From positions 1 to 42,757 of the forward strand of contig JQIS01000004.1 of the NCBI GenBank assembly GCA_000830175.1: 42,757 bases of DNA. The letters are read 5' to 3'. This document shows positions 22,623 through 30,924 of the stretch, in pieces. The position numbers were made by a program, and so were the translations under genes. Every line of letters starts with the position of its first letter. The first letter of the stretch is position 1. This DNA comes from Sulfurovum sp. FS08-3. Its GTDB lineage: Bacteria; Campylobacterota; Campylobacteria; Campylobacterales; Sulfurovaceae. The notes below the pieces were generated by a model. That model was not told the DNA's origin, searched no databases, and saw only the letters and a list, made by a program, of their open reading frames with translations.

Positions 22623-22921
22623 TAGAACTGAGTCATTACCTTGTAGTATCGGGCATACTCTTTTCGATAGGAGTGGTGGGTGTATTAAGAAGAAAGAATC
22701 TATTGATGCTTTTCTTTGCGACGGAGATTATGTTAAATGCCGCCAATATTGCGTTTGCGGCAGTATCATCCTATTACGGCGACCTATCGGGTCAAATGTT
22801 TGCCTTTTTTATTATCGCTGTAGCAGCGAGTGAAGTGGCAGTAGGATTGGGTCTCTTGATAGTACTCTACAAGAAACAAGGCACTCTTGACCTTGATGAT
22901 CTTGCGGTGATGAAAGGATAG
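22619..22921 (+). CDS. nuoK: NADH-quinone oxidoreductase subunit K
   Basis: NuoK (100 residues) is the smallest antiporter-related subunit, with three helices. The sequence includes the family signature LLMLFFATEIMLNAANIAFAA, with the membrane glutamate (in ATEIMLN) needed for proton transfer, and a second acidic residue in AASEVAVGLG. Length is exactly that of the family. It overlaps nuoJ by four bases and ends 2 bases before nuoL, so it is embedded in the translationally coupled run. Confidence 0.96.
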   Translation: MIELSHYLVVSGILFSIGVVGVLRRKNLLMLFFATEIMLNAANIAFAAVSSYYGDLSGQMFAFFIIAVAASEVAVGLGLLIVLYKKQGTLDLDDLAVMKG

Positions 22922-22923
22922 AT

Positions 22924-24825
22924 ATGGAAAGTTTAGTATATGTAGCACTTTTTGCACCACTAGTGGGGTCACTCTTTGCCGCACTCTTTGGTATGAGTCC
23001 AAAAAATTTGATAACAGGCATAGCAACATCGGCACTACTCTTTATCTCATGGGTAGCTTCGGTATTGCTTTTGATTCATGTTGTAGGAAATGGAGCGGTT
23101 TCGACAACGTTGATGGATTGGATTGGAGCGGGTGATTTGCTCATTCAATTTGGTTTTCAAGTCGATGCTGTGACGGCGGTTATGATGGTGGTTGTGACGA
23201 CGGTTTCAACTGTAGTACATGTTTACTCCATCGGATACATGGATCACGACAAAGGATTTAACCGCTTCTTCTCCTATCTATCGGCGTTTGTTTTCTCTAT
23301 GCTTGTTTTGGTTATGAGTGACAACTTTGCGGGACTCTTTATCGGCTGGGAAGGCGTTGGGGTTTGTTCGTGGTTGTTAATTGGTTTTTGGTATCACAAA
23401 GAGGATGTTTCAACCGACATCAATCCCTCTATTTCACCCTCATGGGCAGCCAACGAAGCTTTCATTATGAACCGTATTGCTGACCTTGGAATGCTTATTG
23501 GCATCTTCTTAATTTACTGGAATACAGGATCACTTACTTATGATACATTCTTTGCTTCGATTCCTACTATGGATGCTCAATTGTTGGTAGCTATTGCTGT
23601 GGCACTCTTCATTGGTGCTATGGGTAAATCGGCACAATTTCCACTCCATACATGGCTTGCTGATGCGATGGAGGGTCCAACACCTGTTTCGGCACTTATT
23701 CACGCTGCGACCATGGTAACGGCAGGGGTCTATTTGGTTATTCGAGCCAATCCACTCTACTCTCATGAAGCCGTAGAAGGGGTAAGCCTCTTTATTGCTT
23801 ATTTGGGTACTTTTGTAGCGATGTTTGCAGCTACGATGGCTTTGGTTAATCGAGATCTCAAAAGAATTATCGCCTACTCTACACTCTCACAATTGGGATA
23901 TATGTTTGCAGCGGCAGGATTGGGTGCTTATTGGGTAGCACTTTTTCATCTTGCAGCACACGCATTTTTCAAAGCGTTACTCTTCTTGGGTGCGGGTAAC
24001 GTCATGCACGCAATGCACGATGAGCTTGATATTTTCAAAATGGGGGGATTGAGCAAAGTGATGAAATGGACTTACATCTATATGGGTCTTGCTTCATTGG
24101 CACTTGCAGGTATCTTTCCGTTGGCAGGTTTCTACTCCAAAGATACGATATTAGAGGTTGCTATTAATGAAGATACCTACTTGATATGGTTTGCTCTTTG
24201 GGTGACGGCAGGTCTTACAGCGTTTTATAGCTTCAGACAAGTCTTCCTTACCTTTAGTGGAAATGAGCGATACAAAGAACTCGGTCATCGCCCTCATGAG
24301 ATGCCCAATTATGTATTGATTGCTATGGCACCTTTGGCTATTTTGGCAGTTATTTTTGGTTTTGTCTTTATGGATTCGTTTCAAGCATTCACCTCGACGG
24401 TACTTCCTGCTTACGAGATGAGCCACGCTACACATGAAATAGCATGGGTATTTATTATTTTGACAACGCTTATTGCTTTAAGTGGTATTTTTTATGCTTA
24501 CAAAAAATACGGTGCAGGACTTATTCGTGATGAGAAAGTAGAAAGTAGCTTTGTCTATAAGTTGCTCTCCAATCAATACTATATACCAAAATTTTACGAT
24601 TCAATGTTTACAAAACCCTATAGAGAAATCTCTGATATGCTATGGAAAAGAGTGGATCTTAAAATTGTTGATGCGATTGTTGATGCGATTGCCAAATTTA
24701 TCTACTTTAGCGGGGATAAATCCAGAGCAATGCAAACAGGTAACTTGTCACACTACCTCAACTGGATGGCAGCAGGGGTCTTGTTGGTTGCCGTGATTGT
24801 GTCACTTTCAGCGGTATTAGGTTAA
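22924..24825 (+). CDS. nuoL: NADH-quinone oxidoreductase subunit L
   Basis: NuoL (633 residues) is the distal antiporter-like proton-pumping subunit of complex I. It shows the usual 14-16 hydrophobic helices, the N-terminal YMDHDKGFNRFFSYLSAFVFSM region, GWEGVGVCSWLLIGFWY with the key membrane glutamate, GKSAQFPLHTWLADAMEGPTPVSALIHAATMVTAGVYL with the essential lysine, and the C-terminal extension that supplies the long lateral helix. It starts 2 bases after nuoK. Nothing unusual was seen in the catalytic residues. NuoL, NuoM and NuoN together indicate a full proton-pumping membrane arm. Confidence 0.97.
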   Translation: MESLVYVALFAPLVGSLFAALFGMSPKNLITGIATSALLFISWVASVLLLIHVVGNGAVSTTLMDWIGAGDLLIQFGFQVDAVTAVMMVVVTTVSTVVHVYSIGYMDHDKGFNRFFSYLSAFVFSMLVLVMSDNFAGLFIGWEGVGVCSWLLIGFWYHKEDVSTDINPSISPSWAANEAFIMNRIADLGMLIGIFLIYWNTGSLTYDTFFASIPTMDAQLLVAIAVALFIGAMGKSAQFPLHTWLADAMEGPTPVSALIHAATMVTAGVYLVIRANPLYSHEAVEGVSLFIAYLGTFVAMFAATMALVNRDLKRIIAYSTLSQLGYMFAAAGLGAYWVALFHLAAHAFFKALLFLGAGNVMHAMHDELDIFKMGGLSKVMKWTYIYMGLASLALAGIFPLAGFYSKDTILEVAINEDTYLIWFALWVTAGLTAFYSFRQVFLTFSGNERYKELGHRPHEMPNYVLIAMAPLAILAVIFGFVFMDSFQAFTSTVLPAYEMSHATHEIAWVFIILTTLIALSGIFYAYKKYGAGLIRDEKVESSFVYKLLSNQYYIPKFYDSMFTKPYREISDMLWKRVDLKIVDAIVDAIAKFIYFSGDKSRAMQTGNLSHYLNWMAAGVLLVAVIVSLSAVLG

Positions 24826-24835
24826 GGAGCGTTTG

Positions 24836-26359
24836 ATGGATCATATTTTAACTATTTTGGTATTTTTTCCAGCATTTGCTGGATTGCTTGGTTTTGTTGT
24901 CGATAAAGGGAGTGCAAGGGCTTACGGTATTGCCGTTGCCACTATTGAACTCTTTATCGCACTTTGGTTATGGATGAGTTTTGATGGCTCTAATGGAGGT
25001 ATGCAGTTTGTAGAGATGTTGCCTCTTGTACCCGATTTTGGTATTAGTTACTATTTGGGAGTGGATGGAATTTCTCTTTTTATTGTTATTATGGCTGCTT
25101 TAATGACATTGGTGGGGATGATTAGTATGAGCATTGAGAAAGATGTTAAAAACATGATTATCTCTTTGCTCTTTCTTGAAATGACAATGGTGGGTGTCTT
25201 TGTGGCACTTGATGCGATTGTATTTTATCTTTTTTGGGAACTCTCATTGGTACCAATGCTCTATATTATTGGAGCTTGGGGAGGACCTCGAAGAGTCTAT
25301 GCGGCGGTTAAGTTCTTTCTCTACACCTTTTTAGGTTCACTTATTATGCTTGTGGGTATGCTCTTCTTGGCATATCTCTATCATGATGTAACAGGCACAT
25401 GGAGTTTTGCTATTACCGATTGGTATGCATTGGTGCTTCCTATGGAGTATCAAGTGTGGCTCTTTATTGCCTTTTTTATGGGTTTTGCTATCAAAGTCCC
25501 TATGTTCCCATTCCATACATGGTTGCCTTACGCTCACGGACAAGCTCCAACAATTGGTTCAGTTATCCTTGCGGCGGTACTTCTTAAGATGGGAACGTAC
25601 GGATTTGTACGCTTTTCATTGCCCATATTCCCCGATGCTTCGGTAATGATGATTACGCCTATAGCCATCTTGTCGCTTATCATGGTGGTCTATACCGCAA
25701 TGGTGGCTTACGCTCAAAAAGATATTAAACAAGTGATTGCCTACTCATCGGTTTCGCACATGGGTATTATTATGCTAGGTGTTTTTGCAATGAACGCCGA
25801 GGGTATTAGCGGTTCTATCTTCTTGATGCTCTCACACGGTATCGTTTCGGGTGCACTGTTCATGCTTGTTGGTGTTATTTACGATAGATTGCACACCAAA
25901 GAGCTTGATAACTTTGGCGGATTGGCTGCGGTAATGCCAAAGTATGCTACTATTTTTGGTATTATGCTCATGGCATCGGTAGGACTTCCTCTCACGATTG
26001 GCTTTGTAGGGGAGTTTTTGGTACTTTTGGGCTTTTATAAAGTTTCACCCATGATGACAATCGTTGCGGGTTTGACAATTATTATTGGTGCGATTTATAT
26101 GCTTAGTATCTATAAGCGAACTTTTTTTGGTCCTATTACGCATGATGAAAATAAAAAACTCAAAGATTTAAACAGCAAAGAGATTGTTTCGTTGGTGCCT
26201 TTGGTAATGATTGTCATTTGGTTGGGTATCTATCCAAAGCCAGTATTAGAACCTATAGATAACAGTGTCAAAGCTTTGGTATCTTTTATGGAGAAAAAAG
26301 CACAAACGCAAGAGGCTAAGGATATTATTGTTAGCACAAATGCTGGGGAGGATAAATAA
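24836..26359 (+). CDS. nuoM: NADH-quinone oxidoreductase subunit M
   Basis: NuoM (507 residues) is the second antiporter-like proton-pumping subunit. I choose the ATG at 24836, with AAGGAG ending 6 bases upstream; a TTG at 24833 is too close to that site. Signatures are FWELSLVPMLYIIGAWGG with the membrane glutamate, GFAIKVPMFPFHTWLPYAHGQAPTIGSV with the functional lysine, and the discontinuous helix around YSSVSHMGIIMLG. The C-terminal tail (KAQTQEAKD) is charged and cytoplasmic. Its stop and the nuoN start share a base (TAATG). Confidence 0.97.
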   Translation: MDHILTILVFFPAFAGLLGFVVDKGSARAYGIAVATIELFIALWLWMSFDGSNGGMQFVEMLPLVPDFGISYYLGVDGISLFIVIMAALMTLVGMISMSIEKDVKNMIISLLFLEMTMVGVFVALDAIVFYLFWELSLVPMLYIIGAWGGPRRVYAAVKFFLYTFLGSLIMLVGMLFLAYLYHDVTGTWSFAITDWYALVLPMEYQVWLFIAFFMGFAIKVPMFPFHTWLPYAHGQAPTIGSVILAAVLLKMGTYGFVRFSLPIFPDASVMMITPIAILSLIMVVYTAMVAYAQKDIKQVIAYSSVSHMGIIMLGVFAMNAEGISGSIFLMLSHGIVSGALFMLVGVIYDRLHTKELDNFGGLAAVMPKYATIFGIMLMASVGLPLTIGFVGEFLVLLGFYKVSPMMTIVAGLTIIIGAIYMLSIYKRTFFGPITHDENKKLKDLNSKEIVSLVPLVMIVIWLGIYPKPVLEPIDNSVKALVSFMEKKAQTQEAKDIIVSTNAGEDK

Positions 26360-27849
26360 TGTTAGAAGCTATTAGTGTAAGTTTGGAAGATCTAAAATTA
26401 GCGACGCTAACGCCAATGCTTGTAGCCATTGGTGGTGCGTTGGCTATATTGATTATAGATTTGTTTAAAGATGGATTGCACAAATCACTCTATGTGATGC
26501 TTACTCTTCTTGTGTTATTGGTTGATTTGGGTGCTGTTTTGGGGTTGAGCGTCAATCAGCGAGGTTTTTTTAATTTGATGCTTATTGATGGTATTTCAAT
26601 TATCTCACAAGCTCTTATTTTATTAGGTTCGATGCTCTTTATTCCTTTGGCACTTACATCCAAGCGTTTTCATGAGTACTCCTATCCCGAATATTTTGCT
26701 CTCTTTCTCTTTATGATTGCAGGGTATCAATTTATGGTTTCGAGTGATAATCTTATTTTGATTTTTGTAGGACTTGAGACTGCCTCTTTGGCTCTCTACA
26801 CACTCATTGCTATGCACAATCGACCCAACTCTTATGAGGCAGCTGTGAAGTACTTTACTATGGGTGCAATGGCTGCTGGTTTTTTTGCAATGGGAGCCGC
26901 TACGGTTTATGCTACGACGGGGTCAGTCGAGCTTTATAAGATTGCCGAAGTGATGCAATCACGCATGGATGAAGCGGGATTGATGATAGCATTGATTGGT
27001 GGAGGTTCATTGTTGTTGGTTGCTTTTGCCTTTAAAATGTCACTCTTCCCTTTTCATACATGGGGACCCGATGCCTATGAAGGTGCTTCAGCACCACTAG
27101 CGGGGTATATGTCTATTATTCCAAAACTTGCTGCATTGGTAGTGGCTATGAGAATTTTTGGTATGTATATTGATATCGGTATCGAAGCAATTCGTGACGC
27201 TATTTTGGTGCTTTCGGTTCTTACAATGACGTTGGCAAACATTATGGCTTTGGTTCAAGGCGATGTGAAAAGAATGTTGGCGTATAGCTCCATTTCGCAC
27301 GCAGGTTTTGTAATGGCTGCTATTGCACTCGATACCACCAAAGGAAACACAGGTATATTCCTCTATTATACGTTGTTTCTCTTTACCAATTTGGGTGCTT
27401 TTGCGATGCTTTGGATAAGCCGACACAAAAACAATACCTACCATAACCGATTTGATCACCCCTATGAGAAGTTTGCAGGACTCATTCACGTTATGCCTAT
27501 GGGTGCAGTTGTTATGGCACTTTTTATGCTCTCGTTGGCGGGTGTACCTCCCTTTTCAGTTTTTTGGGGCAAAATCTTTATTATGGGTGCAGCCGTCGAT
27601 GCGGGGTATGTGTGGTTGGCTATCGTAATGGGTATCAACTCCGCTATATCAGCCTATTATTACCTTAAGCTTATAGTCTATATGTTCCTAAAAGACCCAG
27701 CCAGTAACGACGGAACGATTTACTACAATCTTGCAAAGCCATTAATGACCATTATTGGTATAGCGGTTGTGGTAACAGCGACCTCTATTTTCTACGTTCA
27801 GCCTCTTATTAACTACATCTCCTATATGGTTGGAGCTAGTGGATACTAA
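26359..27849 (+). CDS. nuoN: NADH-quinone oxidoreductase subunit N
   Basis: NuoN (496 residues) is the third antiporter-like proton-pumping subunit and ends the operon. Typical segments are FVGLETASLALYTLIAM with the membrane glutamate, FKMSLFPFHTWGPDAYEGA with the functional lysine, and YSSISHAGFVM; the C-terminus has the SAYYYLKLIVYMF signature. It overlaps nuoM by one base. The last codons and the stop codon lie inside a perfect 11-bp inverted repeat (27834-27859), so the terminator-like hairpin has fixed the C-terminal residues VGASGY. Confidence 0.97.
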   Translation: MLEAISVSLEDLKLATLTPMLVAIGGALAILIIDLFKDGLHKSLYVMLTLLVLLVDLGAVLGLSVNQRGFFNLMLIDGISIISQALILLGSMLFIPLALTSKRFHEYSYPEYFALFLFMIAGYQFMVSSDNLILIFVGLETASLALYTLIAMHNRPNSYEAAVKYFTMGAMAAGFFAMGAATVYATTGSVELYKIAEVMQSRMDEAGLMIALIGGGSLLLVAFAFKMSLFPFHTWGPDAYEGASAPLAGYMSIIPKLAALVVAMRIFGMYIDIGIEAIRDAILVLSVLTMTLANIMALVQGDVKRMLAYSSISHAGFVMAAIALDTTKGNTGIFLYYTLFLFTNLGAFAMLWISRHKNNTYHNRFDHPYEKFAGLIHVMPMGAVVMALFMLSLAGVPPFSVFWGKIFIMGAAVDAGYVWLAIVMGINSAISAYYYLKLIVYMFLKDPASNDGTIYYNLAKPLMTIIGIAVVVTATSIFYVQPLINYISYMVGASGY

Positions 27850-27859
27850 TCCACTAGCT
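27834..27859 (+). terminator. Terminator-like hairpin at the end of the nuo operon
   Basis: AGCTAGTGGAT (27834-27844) pairs perfectly with ATCCACTAGCT (27849-27859) around an ACTA loop that includes part of the nuoN stop codon. The hairpin is followed by A+T-rich sequence but no uninterrupted T-run, so it may also protect the 3' end of the long nuo transcript. Confidence 0.6.
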
Positions 27860-27938
27860 TAACAAAATATTAATAAATATTTTTAATACTATTTTAGATT
27901 TTTACGAGAATCTATAAGTATTTATTTGTTACAATTAT

Positions 27939-27944
27939 TATATT
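27939..27944 (+). promoter_or_regulatory. Possible -10 region of the ComEA-like gene
   Basis: TATATT at 27939-27944, with an alternative TACAAT at 27930-27935, lies about 20-30 bases before the ATG at 27963 and after the nuo hairpin, so the small gene probably has its own promoter. The two overlapping candidates cannot be separated by eye. Confidence 0.35.
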
Positions 27945-27962
27945 TTATCAAAAAGGATTTTT

Positions 27963-28223
27963 ATGTTAAGAACTCTATTGTCTGCGTTTTTGCTATCGGT
28001 CTCGCTTGTGTATGGGATGAGTGTAAGTGAACTTAACAGTGCCTCCAAAGAGGAACTGATGAAAATTAAAGGAATTGGTGAGTCTAAAGCAGAGGCTATT
28101 ATTGAGTACCGAAAGAAAAATGAATTTACAAAGATTGATGATGTCACCAATGTCAAAGGTATAGGTGAAGGACTATTGAAAGTGATTAAAGAGTATAAAT
28201 CAGACTCAAACAGCACAAAATAG
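27963..28223 (+). CDS. Secreted ComEA-like helix-hairpin-helix DNA-binding protein
   Basis: This 86-residue protein has a signal peptide (residues 1-18, LRTLLSAFLLSVSLVYG) and then a tandem helix-hairpin-helix domain: ELNSASKEELMKIKGIGESKAEAII and DVTNVKGIGEGLLKVI, with both GIG hairpins that contact the DNA backbone. This is the architecture of ComEA, the periplasmic DNA receptor that pulls incoming DNA through the outer membrane and hands it to ComEC. ComEC is encoded 25 kb away in the window. The ATG at 27963 has an AAAAGGA ribosome binding site. Short secreted HhH proteins occur in several families, so the competence role is likely but inferred. Confidence 0.87.
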   Translation: MLRTLLSAFLLSVSLVYGMSVSELNSASKEELMKIKGIGESKAEAIIEYRKKNEFTKIDDVTNVKGIGEGLLKVIKEYKSDSNSTK

Positions 28224-28298
28224 CCTATTGTTGCCTCTTTATACCTATTTTAAACAAAAATAAGATAAAATTGTTTAAATTATGGTGTGGAGAGTCTA

Positions 28299-28874
28299 TT
28301 GAAGAGCAATCAATATTCAATTAAGGTCTTTGAGACAACGATTGAAGATGAAGATAAGTTTTTGGCGTTTATAGATGCCAATTATGAACTTTTTAAACAT
28401 CACCTGCTTTGTCTTCAGGGTGATATTCCTCAAAGGGTACAACAGTATCTTGAAAAAAAATCACTAAAATATATTAACAATTTTGATTTTCCCAAAGCAA
28501 AAAAAATCAAAGATAATTTTGTAATGCCTCACTATGAGGAGCAAAAGTGCAAAGAGAGTTGCAAAGTTATTTCAGAGCCTTTGCGAAGCGGTCAATATGT
28601 AGAACACGAGGGGGACATTGTAATAGCAGAGCGTATCAACAGCGGTGCAAAAGTTGTAGCAAAAGGCAATGTAATAGCACTTAATGTTGTTAATGGTGAT
28701 ATAAGCTCAACGGGAGATTTTATTCTCGTGGGTGATACACAAAAGTCCAATATACTCTTTCACGGAGTCAAGATAGACAATACATTATTGGAAAATAGAT
28801 TAAATAAGATAGAGTTTGTTGATAATGAAATCGTTATCAAAGCAATCTCAAAAAAGGAGCTAACGTGGGTATGA
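28299..28874 (+). CDS. minC: Septum site-determining protein MinC
   Basis: MinC blocks FtsZ assembly away from mid-cell. I place the start at the TTG at 28299 (191 residues), preceded by GGAGAG; a GTG at 28287 is in frame but has no ribosome binding site. The N-terminal domain (to about 95) would bind FtsZ. The C-terminal beta-helix begins at RSGQYVEHEGDIVIAE and continues with GAKVVAKGNVIALN and NGDISSTGDF, a recognisable but divergent MinC_C pattern with fewer glycines than usual. It overlaps minD by 10 bases, so minC, minD and minE form a coupled set. A wrong start would move only the first four residues. Confidence 0.88.
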   Translation: MKSNQYSIKVFETTIEDEDKFLAFIDANYELFKHHLLCLQGDIPQRVQQYLEKKSLKYINNFDFPKAKKIKDNFVMPHYEEQKCKESCKVISEPLRSGQYVEHEGDIVIAERINSGAKVVAKGNVIALNVVNGDISSTGDFILVGDTQKSNILFHGVKIDNTLLENRLNKIEFVDNEIVIKAISKKELTWV

Positions 28875-29677
28875 TAATTGCAGTTATTAGTGGAAAAGGT
28901 GGCGTTGGGAAAACAACAGCTACGGCTAATATCGGATTGGGCATTGCAATGCATGGGCGTAAATGCGTGGTTGTCGATTTTGATATAGGTCAGCGAAATC
29001 TTGATATGATATTGGGACTGGAAAATCGTGTGGTTTATGACTTAGTACAGGTAATGGACGGTGAAGCGTCACTAAAACAAGCATTGATTAAAAGCAAATC
29101 GAACGAAAATCTCTATTTTTTGGCCGCTTCACAAACCAAAGACAAAAGCGTACTTGTCTCTTCAAAGATTAAAAAATTGGTTGATGAACTTAGTCTCCAG
29201 TTTGAATATGTGATTTTGGATGCTCCAGCAGGCATTGAGAGCGGCTACGAACACACCATTGAGTTTGCCGATAGTGCAATTGTTATTGTCAATCCAGAGG
29301 TCTCTTCGATTCGTGATTCCGATCGTGCTATTGGGATACTTGATTCCAAATCCCAAAAAGTCAAAGATGGTGAAGAGGTTGATAAGTATCTCATTATCAA
29401 CCGAATTATCCCCGAGATGGTGCAAAGCGGTGATATGCTTAGCAGCGAAGATATTTTGGAGATTCTTAATATTAAGCTTTTGGGTAAGGTTGCCGAAGAC
29501 AAAGGGGTCATTGAGGCTTCCAATCAAGGCACACCTATCATCCTTGACCCCAAATCGGTAGCGGGAGCAGCCTACAAAAGAATTGCAGCGAGGCTTTGTG
29601 GAGACAATATCCCAATCCAAGAGCCTACTGTAAACAATAAGGGATTGGTAGGCAAGCTCAAAGGATTGTTTTCATGA
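28865..29677 (+). CDS. minD: Septum site-determining ATPase MinD
   Basis: MinD (270 residues) is the membrane-binding ATPase that recruits MinC and is driven off the membrane by MinE. The deviant Walker A SGKGGVGKTTATAN lies near residue 9-22, and the partner motifs VVDFDIGQRNLDMILG, ILDAPAGIESG and IVNPEVSSIRDSDR follow. The C-terminal GLVGKLKGLFS is the amphipathic membrane-targeting helix. The GTG start at 28865 is preferred because AAGGAGC ends 4 bases upstream; an ATG two codons later is too far from it. It overlaps minC by 10 bases and minE by four bases. Confidence 0.96.
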   Translation: MGMIIAVISGKGGVGKTTATANIGLGIAMHGRKCVVVDFDIGQRNLDMILGLENRVVYDLVQVMDGEASLKQALIKSKSNENLYFLAASQTKDKSVLVSSKIKKLVDELSLQFEYVILDAPAGIESGYEHTIEFADSAIVIVNPEVSSIRDSDRAIGILDSKSQKVKDGEEVDKYLIINRIIPEMVQSGDMLSSEDILEILNIKLLGKVAEDKGVIEASNQGTPIILDPKSVAGAAYKRIAARLCGDNIPIQEPTVNNKGLVGKLKGLFS

Positions 29678-29907
29678 ATTTTCCTTGGAACAAAAAGAGA
29701 AAAAGTGCCGAAGTTGCAAAAGATCGTTTGCGTATCGCCATTATGACCGATAAGCAAAATGATAATTATCCTTTCATGGAAGATTTAAAAAAAGATATAA
29801 TTGATGTTGTGAGAAAATATATTGAAGTACAAGATATTGATATCAAAAAAGAGTGCCACGGTGAGTTTGAAGCACTCTCTATTGATGTACAAGTAAAAGA
29901 GAAGTAA
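29674..29907 (+). CDS. minE: Cell division topological specificity factor MinE
   Basis: MinE (77 residues) stimulates the MinD ATPase and sets up pole-to-pole Min dynamics so that division occurs at mid-cell. The sequence has the short amphipathic N-terminus (MNFPWNKKRK), the MinD-contact stretch AKDRLRIAIMTDKQ and the dimerisation domain ending in EALSIDVQVKEK, all as in the family. The ATG overlaps the minD stop by four bases. It is the last Min gene; plsY follows after 2 bases. Confidence 0.95.
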   Translation: MNFPWNKKRKSAEVAKDRLRIAIMTDKQNDNYPFMEDLKKDIIDVVRKYIEVQDIDIKKECHGEFEALSIDVQVKEK

Positions 29908-29909
29908 CC

Positions 29910-30527
29910 ATGGAACTTAATATGAATATTGCGTTTTATATCGCCGTCTATCTTGTGGCTAGTATTCCTTTTGGTTATCTTCTAGCTATGAAATTTGCTC
30001 ACGTGGATATCAAAAAAGAGGGGAGTGGCAATATCGGTGCTACCAATGTATTGCGTGTCGTCAAACAAAAAGACCCCGCTTTGGCAAAAAAGCTAGGGGC
30101 TATTACACTCTTTTTGGATGCTATCAAGGGAGTAGTTGTTATGCTTGTTGCCATGGCGTTTGGTGTGGGCGAAGATACGCTTTGGACGCTGGCGGTATTG
30201 GCAGTTGTGGGGCATTGTTTTTCGGTTTTTTTGGCTTTTGAGGGAGGCAAAGGCGTTGCGACGGCTATTGGAGTACTCACACTCATGATGCCGTTTGCTT
30301 CGCTTGTGGCGATTGCTTTTTGGGCGTTTGGTGCAAAGGTACTCAAAATATCTTCACTTTCGTCATTGATTGGCTTGGCAGGTTTTGTTGTGGCAAGTTA
30401 TGGTATCTATCCCGATGTTGAGGGGATTGGTTCACACTCTCCTGTATGGGTAATAGCCATTATTGTCTTTTACAAGCATATTCCCAATCTTGTACGACTC
30501 TTCAACAAAGAAGAAAAGGCGATATGA
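29910..30527 (+). CDS. plsY: Glycerol-3-phosphate acyltransferase PlsY
   Basis: PlsY is an integral membrane enzyme that transfers the acyl group from acyl phosphate to glycerol-3-phosphate, the first step of phospholipid synthesis in bacteria that use the PlsX/PlsY route. The 205 residues contain about seven hydrophobic helices and the three family loops: GSGNIGATNVLR (38-49), FEGGKGVATAIG (109-120) and the C-terminal HIPNLVRLF. The ATG at 29910 lies 2 bases after minE. The stop overlaps the folB start by four bases, joining cell division, membrane lipid and folate genes in a single run. No plsX is in the window. Confidence 0.95.
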   Translation: MELNMNIAFYIAVYLVASIPFGYLLAMKFAHVDIKKEGSGNIGATNVLRVVKQKDPALAKKLGAITLFLDAIKGVVVMLVAMAFGVGEDTLWTLAVLAVVGHCFSVFLAFEGGKGVATAIGVLTLMMPFASLVAIAFWAFGAKVLKISSLSSLIGLAGFVVASYGIYPDVEGIGSHSPVWVIAIIVFYKHIPNLVRLFNKEEKAI

Positions 30528-30853
30528 CGATTCGTATCAAGCAACTCACCTTTGAGACGATTATAGGCATTTTGGAACATGAACGCCATACGCCTCAAAG
30601 GGTTGTGGTTGATGTTGCAATGGAGTATGAGTATAGTAAGGGAGTTTTTATTGATTACGCTAAGGTTGCACAAGAGATAGAGGAGTTGGTGATAAAGCAA
30701 CGCTTCAAACTTCTCGAAGAGGCGATAGAGGCTATTGAAATTTTGCTCACTCATCGATACTCCAAACTCCTCAAAAGCCTTAGCATTGAGATGCAAAAAC
30801 CCGATATTTTGGAGCATTGTATTGTTTCGCTTTCAAAATCTGTGAAATTTTAA
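30524..30853 (+). CDS. folB: Dihydroneopterin aldolase
   Basis: FolB cleaves dihydroneopterin to 6-hydroxymethyl-dihydropterin and glycolaldehyde in folate synthesis. I start it at the ATG at 30524 (109 residues), which overlaps the plsY stop in the pattern ATGA; a longer frame back to 30446 only reads plsY sequence in another frame. The pterin fold signatures are seen: ETIIGILEHER near the N-terminus with the substrate glutamate, YAKVAQEIEELV, and the catalytic lysine in MQKPDIL (Lys92). It is slightly shorter than the Escherichia coli enzyme. No other folate gene is nearby, so its place here reflects operon assembly rather than pathway clustering. Confidence 0.88.
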   Translation: MTIRIKQLTFETIIGILEHERHTPQRVVVDVAMEYEYSKGVFIDYAKVAQEIEELVIKQRFKLLEEAIEAIEILLTHRYSKLLKSLSIEMQKPDILEHCIVSLSKSVKF

Positions 30854-30883
30854 TTTTTTTTTAAAAAAAAGCAATTTTTATGG

Positions 30884-30889
30884 TATAAT
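30884..30889 (+). promoter_or_regulatory. Putative -10 box of the two-component system
   Basis: TATAAT in the context TGGTATAAT (extended -10) lies 36 bases before the response regulator ATG. It is flanked by a T9/A8 tract (30854-30870) upstream and an A9 run (30893-30901) downstream, which would curve the DNA around the promoter. Confidence 0.6.
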
Positions 30890-30924
30890 TATAAAAAAAA
30901 ACTTAAATAGGTTGGTATTATAAA

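Noticed and set aside
30446-30523. Longer N-terminus for folB
   Set aside because: It is only plsY sequence read in another frame; the ATG at 30524 overlaps the plsY stop in the usual coupled way.
30854-30901. Homopolymer tracts (T9/A8 and A9) as a phase-variation switch
   Set aside because: They lie outside coding sequence and around a promoter; without evidence of length changes they are better seen as curved promoter DNA.
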